Shown: positions 50,133 through 58,523, numbered from the stretch's first letter. The stretch is DNA of 64,000 nucleotides from Phycicoccus sp. (GCA_017993715.1 JAGOME010000009.1:10002-74001), one strand, 5' to 3'. Translations and numbers: made by a program. Notes: generated by a model from the letters alone, not told the origin.

Positions 50133-50510
50133 ATGCCCACCTCCCCTCGCGCCCTCACCCACGCCCGCGGCCTCACCGTAGGAGTGCTGACGCTCGCCAC
50201 GGCGGCGACGGCCGCGGTGGGTTATCAGCTCCTTGTCGACGGGCAGCAAACAGCGCAGGCCGCATCTCAACCCACCGGCGTCGTGGCGACCTCCCCGAGC
50301 ACGTCCACCACGGCGACCCCTCAGCCCTCGAGCACTCCAACTGCGACGGCCAGTCCGAGTGCCAGCACGTCAGCGAGCACCACCCCCACTGCTGAAGCGA
50401 CGCCGACGGTCGAGGCGACCCCGACGCAAACCACGACGGAGACCTTCGCTCCGGTCGCCCCCGTGGCTCCCGCCAATGGGGGCGCACAGGCCGGATCCGG
50501 GGGTTCCTGA
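50133..50510 (+). CDS. Small membrane-anchored Ser/Thr-rich protein 1
   Basis: A 125-residue protein. The N terminus RALTHARGLTVGVLTLATAATAAVGYQLL is an anchor or signal; the rest is Thr/Ser/Pro/Ala-rich and disordered, ending APANGGAQAGSGGS. It shares the N-terminal pattern P-R-A-L-T-x-A-R ... G-Y-Q-L with the 50828 protein, so the two are paralogues. AGGAG precedes the ATG at 50133. It heads a locus of ApbE, heme membrane protein, NuoF-like protein and ferredoxin. It has no recognisable flavin or metal site. Confidence 0.75.
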   Translation: MPTSPRALTHARGLTVGVLTLATAATAAVGYQLLVDGQQTAQAASQPTGVVATSPSTSTTATPQPSSTPTATASPSASTSASTTPTAEATPTVEATPTQTTTETFAPVAPVAPANGGAQAGSGGS

Positions 50511-50827
50511 GCTCGGACCATGACCCGCCCGGCCCCTGGTGTCGCACGATGACCCGCCCGGCCCGCGGTGTCGCACGCTGATCCGCCCCGGCCGCGGTGG
50601 CAAGGAGCCCGCGTCGAAAACAGGCCGGCGTAGCAAGCGCCGCGGGAACGAGCAGGCGTGGGAACCGGCGGGCGTGGTGACGGGGCGGCCGCATGTACAG
50701 GTGACGCACAGCAAACCCAGAAGGAGGGGCTAGGGCGCCCACAGCCCTCACCCAGGCAGCAAGACCACTGTGGATCTCGCCAACAGGAACACCCGCAACA
50801 CCGCCTCGACCCCGACGGAGACACCCC
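50511..50827. other. Intergenic region with 29-bp tandem repeat
   Basis: A 29-bp unit (TGACCCGCCCGGCCC...) repeats about 2.7 times at 50520-50599. Small open frames on both strands (a basic plus-strand frame ending at 50733 and a Cys-containing minus-strand frame starting at 50714) are not convincing as genes. Confidence 0.6.
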
Positions 50828-51127
50828 ATGAGCACCACCCCCCGTGCCCTGACCCGAGCCCGCCTGATCACCGCCACTGTCCTCGCGGCAGCGGGACTGG
50901 CGACCGGAGGGATCGGCTACCAGCTCGCGGCCCACTCCACGTCCACCACCGTCGCTACCTCGACCGCCACCACCACCGACAGCACCACCACCGACAGCAC
51001 CACCGGAGTGTCCAGTGCTGACTCGACGACGAGTTCCAGCTCTGACACCTCGGCGAGCAGCTTCTCCTCGGCGGGCTCAGTGAGTGCAAGCAGCGGCGAG
51101 GCGCAGACCTCGACGGCGGGCTCCTGA
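50828..51127 (+). CDS. Small membrane-anchored Ser/Thr-rich protein 2, possible flavin-attachment target
   Basis: A 99-residue protein. An N-terminal anchor (RARLITATVLAAAGLATGGIGYQL) is followed by almost pure Ser/Thr/Asp/Ala (STTVATSTATTTDSTTTD). Residues 56-62 read DSTTGVS, which resembles the ApbE consensus D-x-x-[ST]-G-A-[TS], with Val in place of Ala. The ApbE gene begins three bases after its stop, so the two are made together. AGGA-like CGGAGA precedes the ATG. That it carries covalent FMN is a hypothesis; the usual FMN-binding domain is absent. Confidence 0.75.
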   Translation: MSTTPRALTRARLITATVLAAAGLATGGIGYQLAAHSTSTTVATSTATTTDSTTTDSTTGVSSADSTTSSSSDTSASSFSSAGSVSASSGEAQTSTAGS

Positions 51128-51129
51128 TC

Positions 51130-52122
51130 ATGCCCGCCTCCCCTCTCGCTCAGGTCGCAGGAGAAGGGCCCAGCACCAACGCGGCGGTCGCGTCGGCGGC
51201 ATTCCGGGCCATCGGCACGACCTGCCAGATCCTGGCCACGGACCACGACGCGCTCCAGAGCGCCGTCGAGATCACCCGCGACGAGCTCGCCGCCCTGGAC
51301 CTCGCGATCTCCCGCTTCCGGCCCGATTCCGAAGTCTCACGACTGGCCGCGGCAGCCACCGACGGCCCAGCCGACGCCATCGCCTCGCCCCTGTTCGCCA
51401 ACCACCTGCGCGCCGCCCGCAAGGCGGCCCGCCTCACCGGCGGCCTGGTGGATTTCACCATCGGGCAGGTCCTCGCCCTGCGCGGCTACGACGCCGACCT
51501 CGACACGGTCCAGGCGCGCCCTCACAGCGGCACCACGCGGGCGACGTCCACCAACACTGTCCCCGGCTGGCAGACCGTCACGATCGACGCGGTCGACGAC
51601 CGGGTCCACAGCCCCCAAGGAGTGGTCATCGACCTCGGCTCCACCGGGAAAGCCCATGCCGCCGACCTCATCTCCGCCACCCTCGCCACCCAACTGCGGG
51701 GCGGCTTCCTGGTCAACCTCGGCGGCGATATCGCCACCGCCGGTGACGAACCCCCGGGCGGCTGGCGCGTGGGCGTCGAGGACGAGCATGGCGCGATACA
51801 CGACGTGATCGCTCTCGCCTGCGACCAAGCCATGGCGTCAAGCTCGACCAGGCTGCGCACCTGGGCGACCGATACCGGTGTGGCGCACCACATTCTCAAC
51901 CCGCGCACCGGCGCCATCGCCCCCACGACGTGGGCCATGGTCACCGTCGTTGCTGCCACCGCCCTCGAGGCGAATGCCGCCTCGACTGCCGCCGTCGTCC
52001 TCGGCGAAGAGGCTGTCGGCTGGCTGACTGGCCACCGCCTCCCCGCCCGCCTCCAGCGTCCCAACGGCACGGCAATCACCACCCCAGGCTGGCCCGATCC
52101 GCTGACAGGAGCCTCCGCATGA
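51130..52122 (+). CDS. apbE: FAD:protein FMN transferase
   Basis: A 330-residue enzyme that splits FAD and attaches FMN by a phosphoester to Ser/Thr of a target protein. Landmarks are FRAIGTTCQILA, the ELAALDLAISRFRPDSEVSRLA block, LTGGLVDFTIG, the active-site region GVVIDLGSTGKAHAADLI and the C-terminal HHILNPRTGAIAP with the magnesium-site Thr. No signal peptide is visible, as in many actinobacterial members. It overlaps the heme protein gene (ATGA at 52119). No NqrB/C- or FMN_bind-domain target lies in the window, so the small Ser/Thr proteins upstream are the candidates. Confidence 0.93.
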   Translation: MPASPLAQVAGEGPSTNAAVASAAFRAIGTTCQILATDHDALQSAVEITRDELAALDLAISRFRPDSEVSRLAAAATDGPADAIASPLFANHLRAARKAARLTGGLVDFTIGQVLALRGYDADLDTVQARPHSGTTRATSTNTVPGWQTVTIDAVDDRVHSPQGVVIDLGSTGKAHAADLISATLATQLRGGFLVNLGGDIATAGDEPPGGWRVGVEDEHGAIHDVIALACDQAMASSSTRLRTWATDTGVAHHILNPRTGAIAPTTWAMVTVVAATALEANAASTAAVVLGEEAVGWLTGHRLPARLQRPNGTAITTPGWPDPLTGASA

Positions 52123-52679
52123 ACGTCCTTTGGTACCTCTCGCGCGCCACCGGGGTGGCGAGCATCGTCCTGCTCACCGTCGTGGTCGTCCTCGGCGTCG
52201 TGACCGCGGGGCGCCGCCGCCCACAGGGCGAGCAGGCGACGATCGTCATGGCGATGCACCGCTGGTTGTCCCTGGGGATGGCGAGCTTCCTCATCGTCCA
52301 CATCGCCACGGCCATCTTCGACAGTTACGTGTCCATCTCCGCTCTGGCGGCCGTGATCCCGTTCGTCAGCGCCTACGAAACGGTCTGGGTTGGGCTGGGC
52401 ACCTTGGCCGTCGACATCCTCATCGCGGTCTTGGCGACGTCCTGGTTCCGGCATCGGATCCCGGAACGGACCTGGCGCCTTGTGCATTGGACGGCCTACG
52501 CCCTCTGGCCGTTGGCGATCATCCACGGAATCGTTCTTGGAACCTCGGATCAGCTTCTGCTCCTCGGCATCACGGCCGCCTGCGCCGTCGTCGGGGTCGG
52601 TGCTGTCGGCTGGCGCCTCCTCACCCGCGACTCGGACACCGCCCAGCGCGCTGCCGCCCTCACCCAGGAGTGGTCATGA
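52119..52679 (+). CDS. Ferric-reductase-like transmembrane heme protein
   Basis: A 186-residue protein with six membrane helices. It is FRE/YedZ-like, with His residues spaced for b-type hemes (MAMHRWLSLGMASFLIVHIATA; LVHWTAYALWPLAIIHGIVLG). It has no FAD/NADPH domain, so electrons must come from other proteins. It overlaps ApbE upstream (ATGA) and the NuoF-like gene downstream (ATGA). Reading the operon, NADH electrons would pass through the NuoF-like protein and ferredoxin, then this heme protein, to a flavinylated outside carrier. Confidence 0.88.
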   Translation: MNVLWYLSRATGVASIVLLTVVVVLGVVTAGRRRPQGEQATIVMAMHRWLSLGMASFLIVHIATAIFDSYVSISALAAVIPFVSAYETVWVGLGTLAVDILIAVLATSWFRHRIPERTWRLVHWTAYALWPLAIIHGIVLGTSDQLLLLGITAACAVVGVGAVGWRLLTRDSDTAQRAAALTQEWS

Positions 52680-53761
52680 CCCTGCCTGAGCTCCTCGACC
52701 AGGCCGGCCTCACCGGCCGAGGCGGTGCGGCATTCCGCACTCATATCAAGGTGGCCGCCGCCCACGACGCCGGCGCCGACCTCATCGTCAACGCCTGCGA
52801 CGGCGAGCGCGGTGCGGCCAAGGACGGCTGGGTCGTCGCCCATCATCTCGATGAGCTCGTCACCGGGGCGCGGCTCGTGGCGCCGAGCCGAAACCAGCGC
52901 ATTCTCTTTGCCGCACACCGCGACTCGGCAACGGCCCGGCGACTCCACGGTGCGGGTGTGGAGGTGCTCGAGGTCCCCGAGCGTTACGTGTCCTCGGAGG
53001 AGACGTCACTCATCGCGCGAGCCCACGGTCTCTTGGCGCGACCTCTGCGCAAGCACGATCGCTACGTCACCGGTGGGACGACTTCGGCCGGCGACCGCAT
53101 TTCCCCCACCGTCGTTCTCAACGCCGAAACCGTTTGGCGGATCGCCCAGATCGAGGAGTACGGGCCGGATTGGTTCCGCGGCATCGGGCTACCGGACGAG
53201 CCGGGACCTCGCCTGGTCACCCTCTCCGGGGCGGTGAGCCGGCCATTGGTGATCGAGACCGCTTCCGGCGTCCCCCTGGCCGACCTGCTCGCGGCAGCCG
53301 GGGCCGCGGCCGACAGCCAGGTGCTGGTGGGCGGGCTTGCGGGCGCATTCCTGGACCGTCGCGAGGCAGAGGAATGCCGTTGGGCCGGCGCGGATCTGGC
53401 CCGCTACGGAGCGATGCTGGGCCCTGGCGTCATCGAGGTGCTGGATCCGAGACAGTGCCCGGTCCGGTTCGTTGCGCAGCTCCTCAGCTATGCGGGTGGT
53501 GAGTCCGCTGGGCAGTGCGGGCCGTGCATGTTTGGCGTCCCCGCGGTCGCGGCGGACTGGGCGGCAGCGACCGCCTCGGCGGATCCCGCCGCCTTGGCCC
53601 GGCTCCGAGACCGGACGCCGTTGCTGCGCAGCCGGGGCGCTTGCCGCTTCCCGGACGGAATCGCGAACTTCACGGCGAGCGCCCTGCGGGTGTTCGGTGA
53701 CCACCTAGCCCAGCATGTGCGGGGTTGCCCCGCGGAGAGGACCTCCCGTGTCTCCCTCTGA
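52676..53761 (+). CDS. NuoF-like NADH-binding flavoprotein
   Basis: A 361-residue protein. The glycine-rich TGRGGAAFRTHIKVAAA and CDGERGAAKD segments match the FMN/NADH-binding fold of NuoF/HoxF, followed by an SLBB-like domain (LVTLSGAVSRPLVIETASGVPLADLLAAAG). The iron-sulfur region has GQCGPCMFG and later single Cys residues (GACRFPDG, VRGCPAE); the first Cys of the usual SCGxCxPC is Ala here. There is no NuoE partner in the window. It overlaps the heme-protein stop (ATGA) and the ferredoxin start. It probably feeds electrons from NAD(P)H into the membrane chain of this locus. Confidence 0.88.
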   Translation: MTLPELLDQAGLTGRGGAAFRTHIKVAAAHDAGADLIVNACDGERGAAKDGWVVAHHLDELVTGARLVAPSRNQRILFAAHRDSATARRLHGAGVEVLEVPERYVSSEETSLIARAHGLLARPLRKHDRYVTGGTTSAGDRISPTVVLNAETVWRIAQIEEYGPDWFRGIGLPDEPGPRLVTLSGAVSRPLVIETASGVPLADLLAAAGAAADSQVLVGGLAGAFLDRREAEECRWAGADLARYGAMLGPGVIEVLDPRQCPVRFVAQLLSYAGGESAGQCGPCMFGVPAVAADWAAATASADPAALARLRDRTPLLRSRGACRFPDGIANFTASALRVFGDHLAQHVRGCPAERTSRVSL

Positions 53762-53993
53762 GCCGGCTCCCGGCGCCCAGGCCATCACGTCCAGGCACCA
53801 GCAAGCCCAGATCCTCGTCGACCGGATCGCGTGCAGCGGACACGGCATCTGTGCGCAGCTGCTGCCCGAGCAGATCGACCTCGACGAATGGGGATATCCG
53901 ATCGTGCGGGCAGTCCGCGTGCCTCGTAGCGATGGCGACACCGCGATCCGGCTGTGTCCCGCCCGTGCCCTGTCGTGGTCGCCGCCGCGGTGA
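53748..53993 (+). CDS. Ferredoxin, 3Fe-4S type
   Basis: An 81-residue protein with Cys29, Cys35 and Cys70 (CSGHGIC ... CP), the spacing of actinobacterial single-cluster 3Fe-4S ferredoxins. The GTG at 53748 lies inside the end of the NuoF-like gene, with GGAGAGGA just before it. The N-terminal 20 residues are less conserved. As the last gene it should carry electrons within the locus or to a partner encoded elsewhere. Confidence 0.88.
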   Translation: MSPSEPAPGAQAITSRHQQAQILVDRIACSGHGICAQLLPEQIDLDEWGYPIVRAVRVPRSDGDTAIRLCPARALSWSPPR

Positions 53994-54055
53994 GCCAGGC
54001 GATCTGTCCAGCGGCGCCGCAACACGAGCAGCGTTGCCGGACATCGCGGCAAGGG

Positions 54056-54502
54056 TTACCCGAGCCAGACAGCCTTGGCGCCGGAGTCGCCGATGAGCAC
54101 CACGAGGACCAGGGCCGCCACCGAGACCAGCGCCGCGCCCCAGAACATCAGGCGACCCAGGGTGGACTCGGTGCCACCGGCACGCTTGGCGAGGAACCAG
54201 TATCCCCAGACCAGCACGGTCAGCACGAACATGACGGGCGTCATCAGGTCGCCGAGCTCGGTATGCGTCTCTAGGAGCGCGGTGTGCTCGGTGGTGTGCT
54301 CCAGCGCTTCCCCACTCTGCGCGGTGAAGAACGACGTGAATAGCACCACGGTCGTCGCGATCGGGAGCCAGATCCCCAGGCGCGCCCGGAAGCTCGGCCG
54401 GAAGGCCGCAATGATCAGGAGCACCGCGAGCGCAGGAATGAAGACGACCGCCGCATGCACCAGCAGGGGGTGGATCGGCACTCCGCCGATGGTGAGGTCC
54501 AT
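54056..54502 (-). CDS. DUF2231 family membrane protein
   Basis: A 148-residue membrane protein with four hydrophobic segments. DUF2231 is recognised from GGVPIHPLLVHAAVVFIPALAVLLI, with the His residues of IHPLLVH, and from the central TAQSGEALEHTTEHTALLETHTELG. Some family members bind heme. AGGAGT precedes the ATG at 54502. It converges with the ferredoxin gene; the 62 bp between them hold no clear hairpin. No neighbour gives a specific role. Confidence 0.85.
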   Translation of the reverse strand: MDLTIGGVPIHPLLVHAAVVFIPALAVLLIIAAFRPSFRARLGIWLPIATTVVLFTSFFTAQSGEALEHTTEHTALLETHTELGDLMTPVMFVLTVLVWGYWFLAKRAGGTESTLGRLMFWGAALVSVAALVLVVLIGDSGAKAVWLG

Positions 54503-54632
54503 GGGTGACTCCTAGGCAGGTCAGATACCGGGTGGGGCATCTCCAGGCTCCCAAGCCATGCTGTGAAGGCGCCCGGTGGGCTGGCGAATGCCGCGCCGCG
54601 CCCCTCAGCGACTCCTCAGCGCTCCGTTCCCG

Positions 54633-55541
54633 TCAGCGTCGCGGGCTGAGTGGGCGGCCGGACCGGGTGGCGAGGTCGGTCAGCAAGGCGAGCGCGCGGT
54701 CCGCGGGCGGACTCGGCGCGCCCCGGTCCTGGACGAACGCTGCGATGTGCCGCACCGGGGCCGGCACGAGCGTCACCCGAGCAACCCCGGCGGGCAGTGT
54801 CTGCGCCGAAAGGCTGGGCACGACCGAGACCCCGAGACCCACCGCGACGAAGCGCATGGCCGTGACCGGGTCCTGGGCCTGCACGGTGAAGATCGGCTGG
54901 TATCCAGCAGCGGTGCATGCGGCCATGACAATCCGGTGCTCCCTGCTGCGCGGGTTGTCGTTGCTGATGAAGGTCTCGTCGCGCAGCTCGCGCAGGGGCA
55001 CCCGTTCCCGACCTGCGAGCGAATGCGTGTGGGGCACGACAAGGACGAACGGGTCGACGACAAGGTCGACCTTGCGGTACCCCGCCGGCGGCGCCTCGTT
55101 GGGATCACTGATGACGAGATCGAGATCGAGGGCCGGGGCCTCGGCCTGCCGATCGGCGCTGAGAACGAGCTCGAGAGTGACGTCAGGGAACTCCCGCCGC
55201 AGCCGCCTGAGCAGTGCCGGCATCCACGTCGACCCGGCCGACTCGAAGTAGCCGATCGTCAGCCGGTCGATCCGGCCCTCGCGCAACTCGGCCACGACCT
55301 CGTCGAGTCGCTGCCAGCCGGCGAGCGCATCCCCCGTGGCTGCTGAGAGCCGTCGCGCCACCGGCGTCGGCACGATCCCCCGACCCTCTCGCCGGAACAG
55401 CGTGAGCCCCGTCTCCCGTGCCAGGGTGGCCAACTGTTGGCTCACCGCCGACGAGGTCATCGCGAGCAGGTCCGCCGCGGCCTGGACCGAGCCCTCCGCG
55501 ACGACCGTCCGGAAGACCCGCACACGCTGAGGATCGAGCAC
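54633..55541 (-). CDS. LysR family transcriptional regulator
   Basis: A 302-residue regulator. The HTH is at LDPQRVRVFRTVVAEGSVQAAADLLAMTSSAVSQQLATLARETG; the effector domain follows (LTIGYFESAGSTWMPALLRRL, DLVISDPNEAPPAGYRKVDLV, GLGVSVVPSLSA). The GTG at 55541 gives the usual LDPxR start; the longer frame reads through a likely promoter. A 17-bp inverted repeat lies between it and a divergent 50-aa gene, which is the arrangement of a LysR regulator and its target. Confidence 0.92.
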   Translation of the reverse strand: MLDPQRVRVFRTVVAEGSVQAAADLLAMTSSAVSQQLATLARETGLTLFRREGRGIVPTPVARRLSAATGDALAGWQRLDEVVAELREGRIDRLTIGYFESAGSTWMPALLRRLRREFPDVTLELVLSADRQAEAPALDLDLVISDPNEAPPAGYRKVDLVVDPFVLVVPHTHSLAGRERVPLRELRDETFISNDNPRSREHRIVMAACTAAGYQPIFTVQAQDPVTAMRFVAVGLGVSVVPSLSAQTLPAGVARVTLVPAPVRHIAAFVQDRGAPSPPADRALALLTDLATRSGRPLSPRR

Positions 55542-55590
55542 CTGACCAATCTTAAGCACTGCTACGCGAAGAGCAAGCAAAGTCGCGTTG

Positions 55591-55607
55591 TGCTTCATGG
55601 TGAAGCA
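55591..55607. promoter_or_regulatory. 17-bp inverted repeat between LysR and the small divergent gene
   Basis: TGCTTCA-TGG-TGAAGCA, perfect 7-bp arms. It is 50 bp from the LysR GTG and 16 bp from the ATG of the small gene. This is the likely LysR site. Confidence 0.65.
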
Positions 55608-55623
55608 GGGGATCGTTGACACC

Positions 55624-55776
55624 ATGACCACCACCAGCACTCGCAAGCACCGTTCCTTCGCCGCTTCCCTCTGGGAGAGCCTGGCCCACCGATCCATTCG
55701 GGGCGACCACAAGAACCCGGCCCGCCTCCAGTACGAGATCCAGGCCATGTCGATGCAGTCCCCCCGCGTCTTCTGA
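55624..55776 (+). CDS. 50-residue protein divergent from LysR
   Basis: A short, basic protein, MTTTSTRKHRSFAASLWESL and so on, without signal or membrane helix. I do not recognise it. It is probably real because it lies alone opposite a LysR gene, with an inverted repeat in the shared promoter and a strong hairpin 40 bp after its stop. The ATG at 55624 has GGGGAT 13 bases upstream, a weak site; a longer frame starting at 55588 crosses the palindrome and is less likely. Confidence 0.6.
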   Translation: MTTTSTRKHRSFAASLWESLAHRSIRGDHKNPARLQYEIQAMSMQSPRVF

Positions 55777-55815
55777 CGCGATGCTCCTGAGACGCGGAGC
55801 GTCCGGCCCGTAGCC

Positions 55816-55851
55816 GCCCCTCAGCCTGCGACACCACGCAGGGTGAGGGGC
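55816..55851. terminator. Two-way terminator hairpin
   Basis: Two 15-base arms starting GCCCCTCA and ending TGAGGGGC pair with one mismatch; on the plus strand TCTTTCGTT follows. It serves the small plus-strand gene and overlaps the last codons of the exonuclease on the other strand. Confidence 0.75.
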
Positions 55852-56513
55852 TCTTTCGTTGCCGCCGACAACTCCGCACTCTGGGCCAGGTAAAGCTCGG
55901 CGCACGCCAGCGCGTCGGTCAGCGCGTCGTGGGCCTTGGTCGCGGGCAGCCCGAAGCGATCTCGGGCCGCCCACAGGCGCAGCGCCCCGGCAGGCACCTC
56001 TTCATCAAATCGGCGGGACAGCAGACGCTCGGCGAGGCGCATGGTGTCGACGACAGCACACGGCATTCCCAGGCCCCAGAACCGTTCGCAGGCCGCCGAG
56101 AGGAAGTCCGTCTCGATCCGCGCGTGGTGCGCCACGAGCACCCGCCCGGCCAGTGCCTCCAGCACGACGCCCACGGCCTCCTCCACCTCCACCCCGCCGG
56201 CGACTGCATCATCGGTGAGTCCATGGATTGTCGCGCTCTGCCCCACCCCGGCCGTCGTGCGGACCAACACGCGCTGCGCACCCGCCAGCCGGATCACCCC
56301 GCCGTCCACTGGGACTAGGCCCACCGACAGGATGGCGTCACGGTCGGCATTCAGGCCGGTGGTCTCGATATCGAGGGCGAGCAGCGGGACCTCGTCGAGG
56401 GGGGTGTCCGGGCCCGGCCACGGCACCGCCAGATAGTCCGCGAGCGGCCCGGGGCGTACCTTGCCCAGCGCGCTGGTCCGGCGCCGTTCGGGCGATCGAC
56501 CGAAGAACCTCAT
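55821..56513 (-). CDS. DnaQ-like 3'-5' exonuclease
   Basis: A 230-residue DEDD exonuclease: Exo I LALDIETTGL, the TIHGLTDDAV and VLVAHHARIETDFL (Exo II) blocks, and Exo III KAHDALTDALACAELYL. The N-terminal 45 residues are specific to this subfamily. The ATG at 56513 has GAGGTG five bases upstream and lies eight bases past the stop of the cNMP/CBS gene. The pair of a CBS/cNMP nucleotidyltransferase and a PolC-epsilon-type exonuclease is a recurring neighbourhood in bacteria of unknown purpose. Confidence 0.9.
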   Translation of the reverse strand: MRFFGRSPERRRTSALGKVRPGPLADYLAVPWPGPDTPLDEVPLLALDIETTGLNADRDAILSVGLVPVDGGVIRLAGAQRVLVRTTAGVGQSATIHGLTDDAVAGGVEVEEAVGVVLEALAGRVLVAHHARIETDFLSAACERFWGLGMPCAVVDTMRLAERLLSRRFDEEVPAGALRLWAARDRFGLPATKAHDALTDALACAELYLAQSAELSAATKEPLTLRGVAG

Positions 56514-56520
56514 CGACACC

Positions 56521-58392
56521 TCACGACATCAGCTGGACCGAGTGCTGTCGACCCAGGGCCGACTGCGCCTCGCGGATGATCGCAAACGCCTCTCGCAGAT
56601 GCCTTTTGTCGAAACTGCTCAAGTCATCCGGCCGGACAAAGTTGTCCGGTCCCTGACCGGCCCGCACCTGCGCCGCCTGATGCCGCAACCGCACATAGGA
56701 CACGAACTCGAAGGCATCGCGCAGATCGGCCCCACGCTCCGCTCCAATCATGCCGGCCGCCTCGGCCGCGGCCAGCCGGGCCTGAGTGTTCACGGCAGGA
56801 CTGCCAAGTTCGAGGGCATAGACGCGGGCCAGCTCGACGACAGATCCGATGCCTCCTCGCTTGATGTCGAGCCGGTCCTTGTGCTCACCGGCCCGCTCGA
56901 ACACGAACCCTCGGAAAAAGCCCAATGGCGGCGCATTGCGGGTCGCCGCACTGGCCAGGTGGGCGAGGAAGACCCGCGAACCGGGGGTGAGAGCGAGCAG
57001 ATGATCCTGCAGCGACTCGGCCAACGCCGGATCGCCTGCGACAGAACGCAGATCGAAAAAGACGCCCGCATTGAGCACCGCCTCCGGGGTGGGTTGCTGG
57101 ATCCACCGACTGAATGCCGTGCGCCACTGCGAGAGCCGCATCCGATAGGCCGGGTTGGTCGCCATGATGTCCCCGCGACAGCGGGGGTAACCGGCCTGCT
57201 CCAACCCGTCACTGGCCAGGGCCGCGAACTCGGTGAACCAGCCCGTCGCCTCGTCCGCGATGTCGTCGGCGAGGATCAGCGCATGGTCCTGATCGGCGGC
57301 CAGGGCCTGCTCGAGCCGGGCTCGCGACCCCAGGGTCACCCAGCACCAGTCGCCGGGCGCAGGCCCCAAACTTTCCTGTGCCAGAGCGAGAATCCGTCGC
57401 TCGACGGCATCCCCCACGGCCGTGACGATCCGACCGATATCGTCGGCCGACGCATCCTGACCGACCAGGGACTCGACCACGGCGGGCAGGCGCGCGGCGA
57501 CGGTCGCCACCCCCGCCACGTCCGACTGCTTGGTGATGTCGCCGACGAGATACACCGGGTTGGCCTGCTCGAGCCGGACCAGGTCGGTCGTGGTGATCAT
57601 TCCTGTCGGGCGTCCCTGCGCATCGACGATCGGCAGGTGGTGGATACGCCGCCCGACCATCTCCAGCAAGGCCTCGAAGGCGAGGGCATCGGCCGATCCG
57701 GTGATCGGGTCGCGCGTCATGATCGTCTCGACCGGGGCCAGGGGATCCGCGCCAGCGGCGACCACTCGGGTCCGCAGATCGCGATCCGTGACCAGCCCGG
57801 CGAGCCGTTCGCCCTCGACGACCAGGAGCGAGGAGATCCCCCGGTCCGCCATCACGCAGGCCGCGTCGCGGATGCTCATCGTCCCCGGCGCCGTGATCGG
57901 CGCGATCCGCGCCAGGTCCCGGACGCGGGTCTTCAGGACAGCCCCACCGGTCGAGGACTCCTGCAGCGCCGCGACCGCGCCCCGCATCCGGTGCTGTCGC
58001 TGGGCATCGAAGAACGACTCGAATGCCGGGTGGGCGGCGAGCAGCCGAACAAAGGTCGCCTTGGGCATCGTCAGCGCCAGCGAGTCCTCAATCGCCGTCA
58101 CGTCGAACGTCGAGGCGCCCCCTTGCCGCAGGGTGATGGCCCCGAAGCACGCCCCCTCCTCGCCGCGGTCCACGAAGGTCCCGTCGGCGTCATGCACGTC
58201 CGCGGCGCCCGAGCGCAGGATGAACAGCCGGGCGTTCGCCTCGCCTCGGGTGATCAGCCGGGACCCGCGCCGGAAGTACTCGATCGACAGCTCCCGCGGG
58301 AGTTGATCGAGGACTGCGGACGGGAGCGAGGCGAAGGGTTCGTGCCGCTCCAGCACGTCACGGATCTCGGACAGTTCGACGTCCAGGGCCAT
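56521..58392 (-). CDS. cNMP-binding, CBS, DUF294-type nucleotidyltransferase protein
   Basis: A 623-residue cytoplasmic protein. The cNMP-binding domain is at 10-135 (LFILRSGAADVHDADG; GACFGAITLRQ). A CBS pair is at 150-285 (ISIRDAACVMADRGISSLLVV; IHHLPIVDAQGRPTGMITTTDL). The GlnD-like nucleotidyltransferase (about 300-430) has LGSRARLEQALAADQDHALI, with G-S and D-x-D-type metal ligands. A DUF294 C-terminal helical domain follows (from about 470). It probably couples nucleotide signals to nucleotide transfer on an unknown target. The ATG at 58392 is supported by MALDVELSEIRDVLERHEPF; the longer frame is noise. It is cotranscribed with the exonuclease. Confidence 0.9.
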   Translation of the reverse strand: MALDVELSEIRDVLERHEPFASLPSAVLDQLPRELSIEYFRRGSRLITRGEANARLFILRSGAADVHDADGTFVDRGEEGACFGAITLRQGGASTFDVTAIEDSLALTMPKATFVRLLAAHPAFESFFDAQRQHRMRGAVAALQESSTGGAVLKTRVRDLARIAPITAPGTMSIRDAACVMADRGISSLLVVEGERLAGLVTDRDLRTRVVAAGADPLAPVETIMTRDPITGSADALAFEALLEMVGRRIHHLPIVDAQGRPTGMITTTDLVRLEQANPVYLVGDITKQSDVAGVATVAARLPAVVESLVGQDASADDIGRIVTAVGDAVERRILALAQESLGPAPGDWCWVTLGSRARLEQALAADQDHALILADDIADEATGWFTEFAALASDGLEQAGYPRCRGDIMATNPAYRMRLSQWRTAFSRWIQQPTPEAVLNAGVFFDLRSVAGDPALAESLQDHLLALTPGSRVFLAHLASAATRNAPPLGFFRGFVFERAGEHKDRLDIKRGGIGSVVELARVYALELGSPAVNTQARLAAAEAAGMIGAERGADLRDAFEFVSYVRLRHQAAQVRAGQGPDNFVRPDDLSSFDKRHLREAFAIIREAQSALGRQHSVQLMS

Positions 58393-58523
58393 GCCATCAT
58401 CGTTGCAGCGAGGGCCGTGGCCCGCTGGCGGAGGCACGCCGGGCGCGACCGGTGGTCGCCTCGCTGCGGCGGGCGGCATTCGGATCGTCGTGGGTGGGGT
58501 GCGCGGGCTGGGACCATGACGCC

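Noticed and set aside
50539..50733. A small basic protein in the gap before the second Ser/Thr-rich gene
   Set aside because: The frame starts inside a 29-bp tandem repeat, has no ribosome site and reads as low-complexity Arg/Gly; an equally long frame exists on the other strand.
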